Origin: an uncultured Bacilli bacterium
Lineage (GTDB): Bacteria; Bacillota_I; Bacilli_A; RF39; UBA660
Direction of reading: 5' to 3'
Length of the DNA stretch: 34,686 nt
Assembly: GCA_947629315.1 (NCBI GenBank)
Contig: CANRDB010000014.1
Span: 1-34,686, forward strand
Position 1 is the first letter of the stretch. Each line of letters starts with the position of its first letter. Made by a program: the position numbers and the translations under genes. Shown here piece by piece: positions 1 to 6,770 of this stretch. Below the pieces are notes generated by a model. That model had not been told where the DNA came from. It did no database searches and saw only the letters and a list, made by a program, of their open reading frames with translations.

Positions 1-656
1 TTACAGGTGGAACTTATCCATCAGATGCAATACAAAATGCTGAAATACCACAAGATAAATTATTAGTAGAAGATGGAAACGGAAACTATACCATTGAAGA
101 TAAAGCTGACTATTCTAATCTTCAAGCTGCTGTTACAGAAGCAGAAAATAAATACGATGCCACTAAAAAATATACAAAAACTTCTGAAGATGCATTTAAT
201 ACGGCTCTAACTGCTGCAAAAGCACTATTGGACAATCAAAATATTACTGCTGATGAAGAAGAAGAAAATCATACGATTGCTTCAGCATTAGCAAGAATAC
301 GTGCTGCTATCGATGGATTAAAAGAGTTAGCGGATTATTCTAAAGTAGAAGAGCAAAAAGAAGAAGTTAAAAGACTTGACAGAAAACAATATACGGAAGA
401 GTCATTAAAGGCAGTAGATGATGCGGTTAAAGCTGTTGTTGAAGATTTGTCAGTAGATAAACAAGAAAAGGTTAATGATATGGCTAAAGCGATTGAAGAC
501 GCTATTGATAGGTTAGTATATACAACGATAAAAAATCCAACTATAGAAAATCCTGATACTTTAGATAATGCAGCATCTTATGTAGTTATGCTTGCTATTG
601 CTCTTATGACAGTTCTTTCTGCCATTGTTATGTATAAGAAAACTGTTACAGAATAA
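1..656 (+). CDS. FIVAR-repeat cell-surface protein, C-terminal part
   Basis: The reading frame is open from base 3 of the window, so this is the 3' end of a longer gene, and the internal ATG at 228 is not its start. The visible ~217 residues are acidic, helical and lysine-rich, with spacing typical of FIVAR modules (for example YSKVEEQKEEVKRLDRKQYT, followed by TEESLKAVDDAVKAV). Such modules occur as stalk repeats in large Gram-positive surface proteins. The end reads ENPDTLDN, then about 20 hydrophobic residues (SYVVMLAIALMTVLSAIVMY), then KKTVTE, which is the layout of a sortase sorting signal with an NPxT-type motif in place of LPxTG. A hairpin terminator follows directly. Surface location is well supported; the ligand or role cannot be read from this fragment. 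Confidence 0.8.
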   Translation, partial: TGGTYPSDAIQNAEIPQDKLLVEDGNGNYTIEDKADYSNLQAAVTEAENKYDATKKYTKTSEDAFNTALTAAKALLDNQNITADEEEENHTIASALARIRAAIDGLKELADYSKVEEQKEEVKRLDRKQYTEESLKAVDDAVKAVVEDLSVDKQEKVNDMAKAIEDAIDRLVYTTIKNPTIENPDTLDNAASYVVMLAIALMTVLSAIVMYKKTVTE

Positions 657-661
657 AAATA

Positions 662-687
662 GGAGGGTATATGATATCCTCTTTTTT
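662..687 (+). terminator. Rho-independent terminator after surface protein
   Basis: GAGGGTAT, loop ATG, ATATCCTC (one G-T pair) followed by six T. It lies 6 bases after the stop codon. Confidence 0.75.
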
Positions 688-717
688 GTATGTGATATAC
701 TAAAGATAGGTGATAAT

Positions 718-1209
718 ATGCTTTATCAAACGTATTCTTCTCCCATTGGATTATTATGGATAGTAAGTGAAGGAGACTTTTTAATTGGACTTTGGATGGA
801 GGGACAAAAGAAAATTCATCCAGAGATTCTAGATGGCGTTCGTGAGCAAGAAAGTGCGATATTAAAGAAAACGAAAGCATGGTTAGATCGATATTTTCGT
901 GGAGAACCAGTATCTTCTAAAGAGTTATGTATTTTACTAAAAGGAACCGAATTTCAAAAAGAAGTATGGAAATTATTGATGGAGATTCCCTATGGAGAAG
1001 TAACTACTTATGGTGCTTTAGCGTACTTATTAGAACAAAAATTTCATCATCGAATCTCTCCGCAAGCAGTCGGTGGAGCAGTAGGAAGAAATCCAATTTC
1101 CATTATCGTACCGTGTCATCGGGTAGTTGGAGCTCGTGGTAGTTTAACAGGATATGCCGGAGGAATTGACAAAAAAGAAAAATTATTAAAAATAGAGGGA
1201 ATATGCTAA
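718..1209 (+). CDS. ogt: Methylated-DNA--protein-cysteine methyltransferase
   Basis: Suicide repair enzyme that moves the methyl group from O6-methylguanine (or O4-methylthymine) in DNA onto its own cysteine. The 163-residue product has the family signature IVPCHRVVGARGSLTGYAGG, with the acceptor Cys at residue 133. Upstream of it are the DNA-binding helix segment PYGEVTTYGALA (91-102) and an N-terminal ribonuclease-like domain. Start chosen at ATG 718, which follows AGGTGA at 709-714. An in-frame ATG further up at 625 lies inside the preceding gene and before the promoter, so it is rejected. An extended -10 (TATACT, 696-701) sits just after the upstream terminator, so this is probably a monocistronic unit. 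Length is normal for the Ogt type without an Ada regulatory domain. Confidence 0.95.
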   Translation: MLYQTYSSPIGLLWIVSEGDFLIGLWMEGQKKIHPEILDGVREQESAILKKTKAWLDRYFRGEPVSSKELCILLKGTEFQKEVWKLLMEIPYGEVTTYGALAYLLEQKFHHRISPQAVGGAVGRNPISIIVPCHRVVGARGSLTGYAGGIDKKEKLLKIEGIC

Positions 1210-1231
1210 TACTTTGCATCCTTCTTTTTTT
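1195..1231 (+). terminator. Terminator overlapping end of ogt
   Basis: AGGGA-ATGC pairs with GCAT-TCCTT across a two-base bulge and one G-T pair, followed by seven T at 1225-1231. It begins inside the last codons of ogt. Confidence 0.5.
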
Positions 1232-1241
1232 GTTGTATAAT
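1214..1241 (+). promoter_or_regulatory. Promoter for the GNAT gene
   Basis: TTGCAT (1214-1219), 16-base spacer, TATAAT (1236-1241). The GNAT start codon lies 35 bases downstream. Confidence 0.55.
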
Positions 1242-1275
1242 AATATTAGATATGAAAAATAGATAGGAGGGAGTT

Positions 1276-1746
1276 ATGAAAATAGAAATACCTAGTATGG
1301 AAGACTATGAGGCAACGAATGCTTTAGCGCATCAAGTACATGAGTTGCATGTATCTTGGAGACCGGATTTATTTAATAGTGTTGATAATGTCATTAGTAG
1401 AGAGGAATTCCAGTCTCTTGTGAATCATCGAGAAATTTATATTGCTAGATGGAATGATAAAATTGTTGCTTATATGATTTTAAAAATAAAAGAGAAAAAG
1501 CATCCCAATGGAAGTATGCGATATCGTAAACTACTGGAAATTGAGGCTATGTGTGTGAATGAAGATGATCGGGGATATGGTATTGGAACGTCTATGTTAG
1601 AGTATGCGAAAAATATTGGCATAGAAAATGATTGTACCGATATGTATTTAACTGTCAATGAAGAAAATGTGGATGCGATTCGTGTCTATGAAAAATTTGG
1701 AATGAGAGTTAAGAATATTGCTTATTCTATGGAAATTCATAAATAA
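1276..1746 (+). CDS. GNAT family N-acetyltransferase
   Basis: Predicted acetyl-CoA-dependent N-acetyltransferase of 156 residues; the substrate cannot be told from sequence. The acetyl-CoA binding motif A is clear: a beta strand (LEIEAMCVNEDDR) followed by RGYGIGTSMLEYAK, and motif B follows with the typical 'N...A..VYEKFGMR' (NVDAIRVYEKFGMRVKN). The start at ATG 1276 has a strong AGGAGGG site at 1265-1271. The endonuclease gene follows after 11 bases, so the two are probably co-transcribed. N-terminal region 1-60 is helical and less conserved, as usual for substrate-specifying parts of this family. Confidence 0.88.
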   Translation: MKIEIPSMEDYEATNALAHQVHELHVSWRPDLFNSVDNVISREEFQSLVNHREIYIARWNDKIVAYMILKIKEKKHPNGSMRYRKLLEIEAMCVNEDDRGYGIGTSMLEYAKNIGIENDCTDMYLTVNEENVDAIRVYEKFGMRVKNIAYSMEIHK

Positions 1747-1757
1747 GAGGGTGTAGT

Positions 1758-2477
1758 ATGGCAAGAAAGAAAAAGAAAGAAAAACAAATTCATATTTCAT
1801 GGGGAATACGAATTGTTCTTCTTGTCTTTGGAATTTATCTTTATTACTATTTTGGAGGAAATTTAGGAACTTCTGTTTCCAATTATGCTTCTTTAAGAGA
1901 AGTTCCTACCTATCAGGGAGAGCCCTATGTAACTTTAAATGGGAATGTTCCTACCTTTACGGAAGAAGAGATGACAACAACCTCCTTTGAACAATATAGT
2001 GATTTAGATTATTTAGGGAGAGTAGGTCCAGCCTATGCGAATATTGGAACGGATTTAATGCCAGATGCTCCTAGAGAACCCTTGTACGCAAAACCTAGTG
2101 GGTGGCATTCTGTGAAGTATGATCATGTAGACGGAAAGTATTTATATAATCGCTGTCATTTGATTGGTTTTCAATTGACAGGAGAAAATGATAACGAGAG
2201 AAACTTAATTACTTGTACTCGTTCTATGAATACCCCCGTGATGACGAAATTTGAAAATGAAGTAGCAGATTATTTAACAGAACATCCTGAGAATCATGTA
2301 TTATATCGTGTTACTCCCATATATCAGGGTACTAATTTATTGGCAAGTGGAGTAGTAATGGAGGCCAAATCTGTCGAAGATCATGGTCGAGGAGTTCAAT
2401 TTCATGTCTTCATATACAATGTAGAAGAAGGGGTAGAAATTGATTATCAAACGGGAGATAGTAAACTTAGTACGTAA
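1758..2477 (+). CDS. Membrane-anchored DNA/RNA non-specific endonuclease
   Basis: A 239-residue nuclease of the beta-beta-alpha-metal (NUC/EndA-like) family. It starts with a basic stretch (MARKKKKEKQ) and one membrane segment (about 15-33), so the catalytic part should lie outside the cell. The motif YNRCHLIGFQL (130-140) corresponds to the DRGH box, with His134 as the general base. ENDNERNLIT (143-152) follows with the Asn that binds Mg2+ in this family. The NRCH form of the box is common in streptococcal and clostridial members. Such enzymes cut extracellular DNA for nutrition, competence or defence; which applies here is unknown. Start ATG 1758 is preceded by AGAGGGTG. A hairpin terminator overlaps the stop. 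Confidence 0.9.
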   Translation: MARKKKKEKQIHISWGIRIVLLVFGIYLYYYFGGNLGTSVSNYASLREVPTYQGEPYVTLNGNVPTFTEEEMTTTSFEQYSDLDYLGRVGPAYANIGTDLMPDAPREPLYAKPSGWHSVKYDHVDGKYLYNRCHLIGFQLTGENDNERNLITCTRSMNTPVMTKFENEVADYLTEHPENHVLYRVTPIYQGTNLLASGVVMEAKSVEDHGRGVQFHVFIYNVEEGVEIDYQTGDSKLST

Positions 2478-2495
2478 GCACGAAAGTGCTTTTTC
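2475..2495 (+). terminator. Terminator after endonuclease gene
   Basis: AAGCAC, GAAA tetraloop, GTGCTT, followed by T residues. It starts at the stop codon. Confidence 0.8.
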
Positions 2496-2549
2496 TTTTG
2501 GATAAAGATAACGAATATTATTTGAGCAAAAAAAAGATTAACATTTGTG

Positions 2550-2579
2550 TTGACTGAATTGATAGAAGTATGGTATATT
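2550..2579 (+). promoter_or_regulatory. Strong promoter-like sequence
   Basis: TTGACT (2550-2555), 18-base spacer, TATATT (2574-2579). It is followed not by a gene but by two hairpins and a T-tract about 65 bases later. Confidence 0.6.
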
Positions 2580-2585
2580 ATCCAT

Positions 2586-2645
2586 GTAAGGAAAAAGTGT
2601 TTACACTTTTGCAAGGGGCTATTTTAGGATAGCACCCTATTTTTC
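2586..2645 (+). ncRNA. Candidate small RNA or attenuated leader
   Basis: The predicted transcript from the promoter at 2550-2579 would contain a perfect hairpin (AAAAGTGT at 2593-2600, loop TT, ACACTTTT at 2603-2610). This is followed by a terminator hairpin: AGGG-GCTAT (2614-2622), loop TTTAGG, ATAGC-A-CCCT (2629-2638), then TTTTT. No ORF fits inside. It could be a roughly 60-base small RNA or a leader that controls readthrough into the lipoprotein gene at 2785. It matches no RNA family known to me. Confidence 0.35.
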
Positions 2646-2784
2646 TAAATTTTAAGTTTTATATATTAAAGTTATTGAAAAAGGTAATTTTAAGAATATT
2701 TTTAGTTATACAGTTTTATTATTTACATATTTGATGTATTTACTAATTGGCACTATATGTGGTAGCATAGAAAGAGTCTTGAAT

Positions 2785-3138
2785 ATGAGAAAACTTTTTT
2801 TACTGATTATATTATGTTTGTTATTTGTCGGCTGTGAAAAAGAAGAGAGTAAAAATGAAAAAAATGAAGTAATTGCAAATAATTCCCAAATAAAACGTTA
2901 TTGTTGTACAGATAATGGGGGGAAGCTTTTAGGTGACGATGAATGTGAACTTGATAACGAATATTATAATGAGTGCATTTCAGATGCTAATACCATTAGT
3001 AAAAACTGTTGCATCGATTTCAATGGCCATTGGAATAGTTATAGCGGAGAATGTACACTTAATGAACCTGATGATGTTGATAATTTTAAAAACTGTTTAG
3101 AAGACAGATATATGGAAGAGATAATTTTAGAATATTAA
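2785..3138 (+). CDS. Small Cys-rich lipoprotein with two CC-repeat motifs
   Basis: Not a family I recognise. The 117-residue product begins with a lipoprotein signal: MRK, a hydrophobic stretch, and lipobox LFVGC with the lipid-accepting Cys at residue 17. The mature part has two copies of one pattern: C40-C41, x12, C54, x9, C64 and C75-C76, x13, C90, x13, C104. In each copy CC is followed by (T/I)D.NG and later by an acidic residue plus Cys. Eight mature cysteines suggest four disulfides or metal binding outside the membrane. Start chosen at ATG 2785 because it gives a proper signal peptide; the in-frame ATG at 2731 adds an unrelated leader. The ribosome site before 2785 is weak (AAAGAG). 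The gene is more AT-rich than its upstream neighbours and sits between two promoter-hairpin cassettes. Confidence 0.7.
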   Translation: MRKLFLLIILCLLFVGCEKEESKNEKNEVIANNSQIKRYCCTDNGGKLLGDDECELDNEYYNECISDANTISKNCCIDFNGHWNSYSGECTLNEPDDVDNFKNCLEDRYMEEIILEY

Positions 3139-3143
3139 AATTA

Positions 3144-3219
3144 TTGACATAATCTATGATATTTGATGTATTCTGTATCGAGCGGTACCTAGAAACTTTT
3201 GAAGTCCTAGGTCATTTTT
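3144..3219 (+). ncRNA. Second promoter-hairpin-T-tract cassette
   Basis: TTGACA (3144-3149) and a possible -10 TATTCT (3169-3174, 19-base spacer) are followed by ACCTAG (3187-3192), an inner ACTT/AAGT pair, CTAGGT (3207-3212) and TTTTT (3215-3219). The hairpin also serves as a terminator for the lipoprotein gene. Whether the short transcript exists is uncertain because the spacer is long. Confidence 0.35.
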
Positions 3220-3280
3220 GATTCACAGAGATATCGGTTAAATCCCAAAATAGAAGAGTAAGTAAATACATAAAATTATA

Positions 3281-3357
3281 TTGACAAATTATAGAAAAAA
3301 ATATAAAGTACATGATACTTTATATCATTTTTCTTTGAAATATGATATTATTATCAT
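3281..3357 (+). promoter_or_regulatory. Promoter and two inverted repeats before the antitoxin gene
   Basis: TTGACA at 3281-3286 is followed by a perfect inverted repeat: ATATAAAGTA (3301-3310), 5-base spacer, TACTTTATAT (3316-3325). A second one comes next (ATGATA 3342-3347, TTAT, TATCAT 3352-3357). The first overlaps the expected -10 region (TATAAA, 3302-3307) and suits an autoregulatory operator of a toxin-antitoxin operon. Because TTTTTCTTT follows it, it could also act as a weak terminator. Confidence 0.5.
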
Positions 3358-3375
3358 GATAGGAGGTTGTAAAGA

Positions 3376-3867
3376 ATGGAAAAAGTAGAAAACATTGCAA
3401 AATATATTTTATTTTTAGATAAGGATAATGATATATTTATTAATAAGTTATTAAATTTGCATGGCAGAGAATGTTATGAGGGAAATGTTAGATTAAATAA
3501 ATATTTGCATATAATGCAAATGGTTTATTTGGCTATGACAGACAAAAAATTATTTAATGAAGAAATGTATGCTTTTGATAATGGTGTAGTGGTTAATTCT
3601 GTAATGAATAATTATGTTTATTTAAAATCAACTAAAAATTCTTATGATATTTCTGATATAAATGTAAAAAATTATATTAAAAAAATGTTTAATATTTTAA
3701 AATATGCACCTCTAGAAGATTTAATTGAAATATCTCATCAAGATGAAGAATGGAAGAAAAAACACAATTTTTATCAAAAGAAAGATCAATTAATAGATGT
3801 TGATAGTCAAAAAGAAAATTATAAAATTATGTGTGCAGATTTTATAGATTTGTTAAATAATGATTGA
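3376..3867 (+). CDS. Panacea-domain (DUF4065) antitoxin, PanA-like
   Basis: The 163-residue product fits the Panacea/DUF4065 (SocA/GepA) family. That family neutralises many unrelated toxins encoded next to it. The diagnostic parts are RLNKYLHIMQMVYLAMTDKKLF (read in two halves, residues 39-60), the 'A.dnG.VV.SVmn.Y' segment (YAFDNGVVVNSVMNNY, 65-80), and the later LIEISHQDEEWKK (116-128), equivalent to the 'LS..TH.e.pW' element. The ribosome site AGGAGG at 3361-3366 is strong. The stop overlaps the start of the next gene by 8 bases, a translational coupling typical of toxin-antitoxin pairs. The gene is intact although its partner appears frameshifted. Family call is from motif memory and fairly secure; the toxin identity is less so. 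Confidence 0.75.
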   Translation: MEKVENIAKYILFLDKDNDIFINKLLNLHGRECYEGNVRLNKYLHIMQMVYLAMTDKKLFNEEMYAFDNGVVVNSVMNNYVYLKSTKNSYDISDINVKNYIKKMFNILKYAPLEDLIEISHQDEEWKKKHNFYQKKDQLIDVDSQKENYKIMCADFIDLLNND

Positions 3868-4289
3868 AATAGGTCAAGTACTTTCATTAAAAATAAGGTT
3901 TAACAATTCTGGAGCAGTAGCTAGTGTAGCTCATCCTATTTTGGTGTTAAATATAGATGATGATAAAAAAATTTTAGAAGTAGCACACATTGACCGAAGA
4001 AAAGAAATGGAAAGCCTTGCTAAGTTCTAATGTCACTATTAAAAAAAGTAATCCTGAAGAAAAAGTGATTGATAAAGATAGCTTTGTTCAAATTGATAAT
4101 ATTATACAACTTGAAAATTTTCCTGAGTTAGAAACAAAGCGCAGACAAATTGATAAATTGAGTGATAAAAAATTTAAAAAAGTATTAGATAAATATCTTG
4201 AATATAAAGAAAATGAATGGATTGATGACAATAAAAAGGTATTTATGAGTAAAGAAGAAATAATTTCTTTGAATGAGGATCTTAAATAG
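3860..4289 (+). pseudogene. MazF/PemK-like toxin gene with a one-base frameshift
   Basis: Two frames join into one protein of about 142 residues. The first (ATG 3860 to TAA 4028-4030) gives MIEIGQVLSLKIRFN, then AHPILVLNID and EVAHID. The second is open from 3984 to 4289 and continues EEKKWKALLSS through DKDSFVQIDN and FPELETKRRQIDKLS. Removing one C of the CC at 3994-3995 gives an uninterrupted HIDEEKKWKA. The frames overlap only between 3984 and 4027, so the lesion must lie there. The 'G.V....(R/H)P.LVl.id' opening resembles the SH3-like barrel of MazF/PemK ribonuclease toxins, and the later 'DSFVQIDN' fits its second half; this is a resemblance only. The gene overlaps the antitoxin by 8 bases. 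It may be an inactivated toxin, a sequencing error, or a +1 recoding site. Confidence 0.7.
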
Positions 4290-4306
4290 GATTTAATCTT
4301 TTATTG

Positions 4307-4333
4307 GATATGTAATTTTACATATTCTTTTTT
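4307..4333 (+). terminator. Terminator of the toxin-antitoxin operon
   Basis: ATATGTAA (4308-4315), loop TT, TTACATAT (4318-4325), then TCTTTTTT. Confidence 0.75.
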
Positions 4334-4384
4334 ATTATAAAAAAATAAAAATAAAGTGTAAAAATTAAATAATATTTAGTTTTG

Positions 4385-4393
4385 TGATATAAT
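4385..4393 (+). promoter_or_regulatory. Extended -10 promoter of rarA
   Basis: TGATATAAT, a consensus extended -10 element, 36 bases before the start codon. No good -35 is visible, as expected when the TG extension is present. Confidence 0.55.
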
Positions 4394-4429
4394 AAGGGCA
4401 AGTCTTTAGAGTAGTAATTGAGGGATAAT

Positions 4430-5746
4430 ATGTTTGATTTATTTGAAGAAGAAACTGTTGATTTTAAACCATTAGCTGAAAAAATGAGGCCCATGACATT
4501 AGATGAGTTTTTTGGTCAAGAAGATATTGTAGGTCCGGCTTCTCCGATTCGTCAAATGATTGAAACGGATACCATTTCCTCTATGATTTTTTGGGGACCA
4601 CCTGGTGTAGGAAAAACGACGTTAGCCAAAATTATTGCGCATCAAACGAATTCTGCTTTTTATGAATTAAGTGCGGTTACTTCAGGTGTCAAAGAAATTA
4701 AAGAGTTGATGGAGATTTCCAAATATAATAAAGCGAATGGAAAAAAGACGATTGTTTTTGTAGATGAAATTCATCGCTTTAATAAAGCGCAGCAAGATGC
4801 CTTTTTACCTTATGTAGAAAATGGAAATATCATCTTAATTGGTGCGACGACAGAAAATCCGTCTTTTGAGGTAAATTCCGCTTTGCTTTCTAGAACGAAA
4901 GTATATGTCCTTAGAAGTTTAAATGAAGAGGAAATCATAGGTATTTTAAAAAGAGCTCTAACGAAAAATTCAGAGTATCATGATGTAGAGATTACGGAAG
5001 AGTGTTTATCTATTATTGCGAAAATGAGTAATGGGGATGCGAGGACAGCGCTCAATACGATAGAAAATGTGATTTCTTTATCGAGAAATAAAAAAGGGCA
5101 TCCTAAAATTACGAAACCACTTTTAGAAAAATCCTTACAAAGTAAAGTGTTTTTGTATGATAAAAAAGGGGAAGAACACTATAATTTAATTTCAGCCTTA
5201 CATAAATCGATGCGTAATAGTGATCCGGATGCGGCTGTATATTATTTAGCGCGCATGTTAGAGGCAGGGGAAGATCCTTTATACGTTGCGAGGAGACTCA
5301 TTCGTTTTGCGTCGGAAGACATTGGTCTTGCCAATACGAATGCTCTTGTGCAAGCAGTAAGTGCCTATCAAGCCGTTCATTTTAATGGTATGCCAGAGTG
5401 TAATGTCAATTTAACGCAAGCAGTTATCTATTTAAGTTTATCTCCAAAATCGAATGCTCTTTATGTCGCTTATGAAAGTGCCAAAAAAGATGCTTTAAAA
5501 ACAGCACATGAACAAGTACCTCTTCACTTACGGAATGCTGTGACGAAATTAGATGAAGAGTTAGGATTTGGAGAGGGATATCAGTATGCCCATGATTATG
5601 AAAATAAAGTAACAGATATGACTTGTCTTCCTGACTCTATCAAAAATCATCGATATTATTTTCCCACGAATAGTGGTAGTGAAAAAAAAGTCAAGGAAGT
5701 GTACGGACAAATTCAAAACATGAAAAAACATAGAACATCGAAATAA
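4430..5746 (+). CDS. rarA: Replication-associated recombination ATPase RarA (MgsA)
   Basis: AAA+ clamp-loader-like ATPase that acts at stalled replication forks, related to eukaryotic Mgs1/WRNIP1. The 438 residues show the full family layout. LAEKMRPMTLDEFFGQ opens the AAA domain, Walker A is GPPGVGKT (56-63), and Walker B is VDEIHR (111-116). The sensor region is GATTENPSFEVNSALLSR, and GDARTALN is followed by the C-terminal tetramerisation region (RLIRFASEDIGLA, LSPKSNALYVA, LPDSIKNHRYYFPT). Length matches bacterial RarA. Start at ATG 4430 has GAGGG five bases upstream; a TTG 12 bases earlier would overlap that site and is rejected. The gene is transcribed alone; the next gene has its own extended -10. 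Confidence 0.97.
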   Translation: MFDLFEEETVDFKPLAEKMRPMTLDEFFGQEDIVGPASPIRQMIETDTISSMIFWGPPGVGKTTLAKIIAHQTNSAFYELSAVTSGVKEIKELMEISKYNKANGKKTIVFVDEIHRFNKAQQDAFLPYVENGNIILIGATTENPSFEVNSALLSRTKVYVLRSLNEEEIIGILKRALTKNSEYHDVEITEECLSIIAKMSNGDARTALNTIENVISLSRNKKGHPKITKPLLEKSLQSKVFLYDKKGEEHYNLISALHKSMRNSDPDAAVYYLARMLEAGEDPLYVARRLIRFASEDIGLANTNALVQAVSAYQAVHFNGMPECNVNLTQAVIYLSLSPKSNALYVAYESAKKDALKTAHEQVPLHLRNAVTKLDEELGFGEGYQYAHDYENKVTDMTCLPDSIKNHRYYFPTNSGSEKKVKEVYGQIQNMKKHRTSK

Positions 5747-5750
5747 TTTG

Positions 5751-5759
5751 TGCTATAAT
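5751..5759 (+). promoter_or_regulatory. Extended -10 promoter of the C39-like peptidase gene
   Basis: TGCTATAAT directly after the rarA stop. The ATG at 5758 overlaps this element, which argues for the start at 5782. Confidence 0.55.
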
Positions 5760-5781
5760 GACTTTAGAATTGAGGTTTTGT

Positions 5782-6702
5782 ATGACAAAAAAAGAAGTAG
5801 TAAAAAAGAAGAAAAAGAAAAGTATGATGCCAAAGATTGTTACAATTTTTGGTATTGTGATTGTGATGATTATCGGATATTGTTTGTTGTTTCCAAACGA
5901 CATTAAGAAACTGTTTTCTCCTGATGAACCTGAAATGAATGAGAAAAGTCCTGCTAAAGAAGAAGAACCAGAAGAGGAGAAATTAGAGTATGTTCCAACA
6001 GGAGACCAAAAACTAGATGATGCTATGGTAGCACTTATCGATTCCGATGTGGATAGGGAAGCTGTGAAGACGATTATGGAAGATGTCGAAGCTTATCCTT
6101 ATGATTTAATTTTGATGCTATCTCGAAATGCCGATATGACGGATTTTGTGTTAGGATATCCTAAATATAAAGGAACTGTTTCTGCTGGCAGCATCGATTC
6201 TTTTAAAAAGGGAGAAACTCCATTATTATTACAATATGATAAGAGATGGGGATATGGCATGTATGGGGATGAGATTATTGCTCAAAATGGTTGTGGACCT
6301 ACCGCTATTGCTATGGTATATGCGGGACTAACCGGAGAAAATACTCTTACTCCTTATGAAGTAGCAACTTATAGTTACGATGCTGGCTATTATGATTTCA
6401 ATGCAGGAACTAGTTGGCTTTTAATGACGGATGGAGCAAAACACTTTGGTTTAAAGGGAGAGTCTATGCCGATGACGAAACAGGCCATTCTATCTGCTTT
6501 AAATTCTGGTAAATTAATTATTTGTAGCATGGCTCCAGGAGATTTCACAACGGTTGGACATTTCATTGTTTTAACTGGTGTAAAAGATGGCAAAATTATT
6601 GTCAACGATCCAAATAGTACTGTTCGTAGTAATCAATTGTGGGATTGTGATCATTTAATTTCACAAATGAAAAATTTATGGAGTTATGAATTGGATGCTT
6701 AA
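5782..6702 (+). CDS. Membrane-anchored C39-like cysteine peptidase
   Basis: 306 residues: a basic N-terminus (KKEVVKKKKKKS), one membrane segment (about 18-37), an acidic linker (about 46-70), a helical region, then a papain-like peptidase C39_2 domain (about 146-306). Catalytic residues are Cys171 in AQNGCGPTAIAM, His260 in TVGHFIVLTG and Asp276 in VNDPNS; the oxyanion Gln is probably Gln168. The domain should face outside. Relatives are found in many Bacillota as putative surface peptidases or peptidoglycan-associated hydrolases, mostly without known substrate. There is no ABC transporter fused or nearby, so it is not a bacteriocin-exporting C39 protein. Start at ATG 5782 follows TTGAGG; the earlier ATG 5758 lies within the promoter. 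Confidence 0.85.
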   Translation: MTKKEVVKKKKKKSMMPKIVTIFGIVIVMIIGYCLLFPNDIKKLFSPDEPEMNEKSPAKEEEPEEEKLEYVPTGDQKLDDAMVALIDSDVDREAVKTIMEDVEAYPYDLILMLSRNADMTDFVLGYPKYKGTVSAGSIDSFKKGETPLLLQYDKRWGYGMYGDEIIAQNGCGPTAIAMVYAGLTGENTLTPYEVATYSYDAGYYDFNAGTSWLLMTDGAKHFGLKGESMPMTKQAILSALNSGKLIICSMAPGDFTTVGHFIVLTGVKDGKIIVNDPNSTVRSNQLWDCDHLISQMKNLWSYELDA

Positions 6703-6723
6703 AGAAACTACGGTTTCTTTTTT
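6701..6723 (+). terminator. Terminator after the C39-like peptidase gene
   Basis: AAAGAAAC, loop TACG, GTTTCTTT, then TTT. It overlaps the stop codon. Confidence 0.75.
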
Positions 6724-6746
6724 CAATTTACTTCTCTATAGGGAAA

Positions 6747-6755
6747 TGTTATAAT
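6747..6755 (+). promoter_or_regulatory. Extended -10 promoter
   Basis: TGTTATAAT sits 15 bases before the start of the unknown gene at 6771 and should drive it together with the NUDIX gene. Confidence 0.55.
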
Positions 6756-6770
6756 GATAATGGTGAGAAC

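Noticed and set aside
3187-3219. Possible preQ1 or other small riboswitch
   Set aside because: The hairpin does not show the conserved loop and tail bases of preQ1, fluoride or guanidine classes that I could compare by eye.
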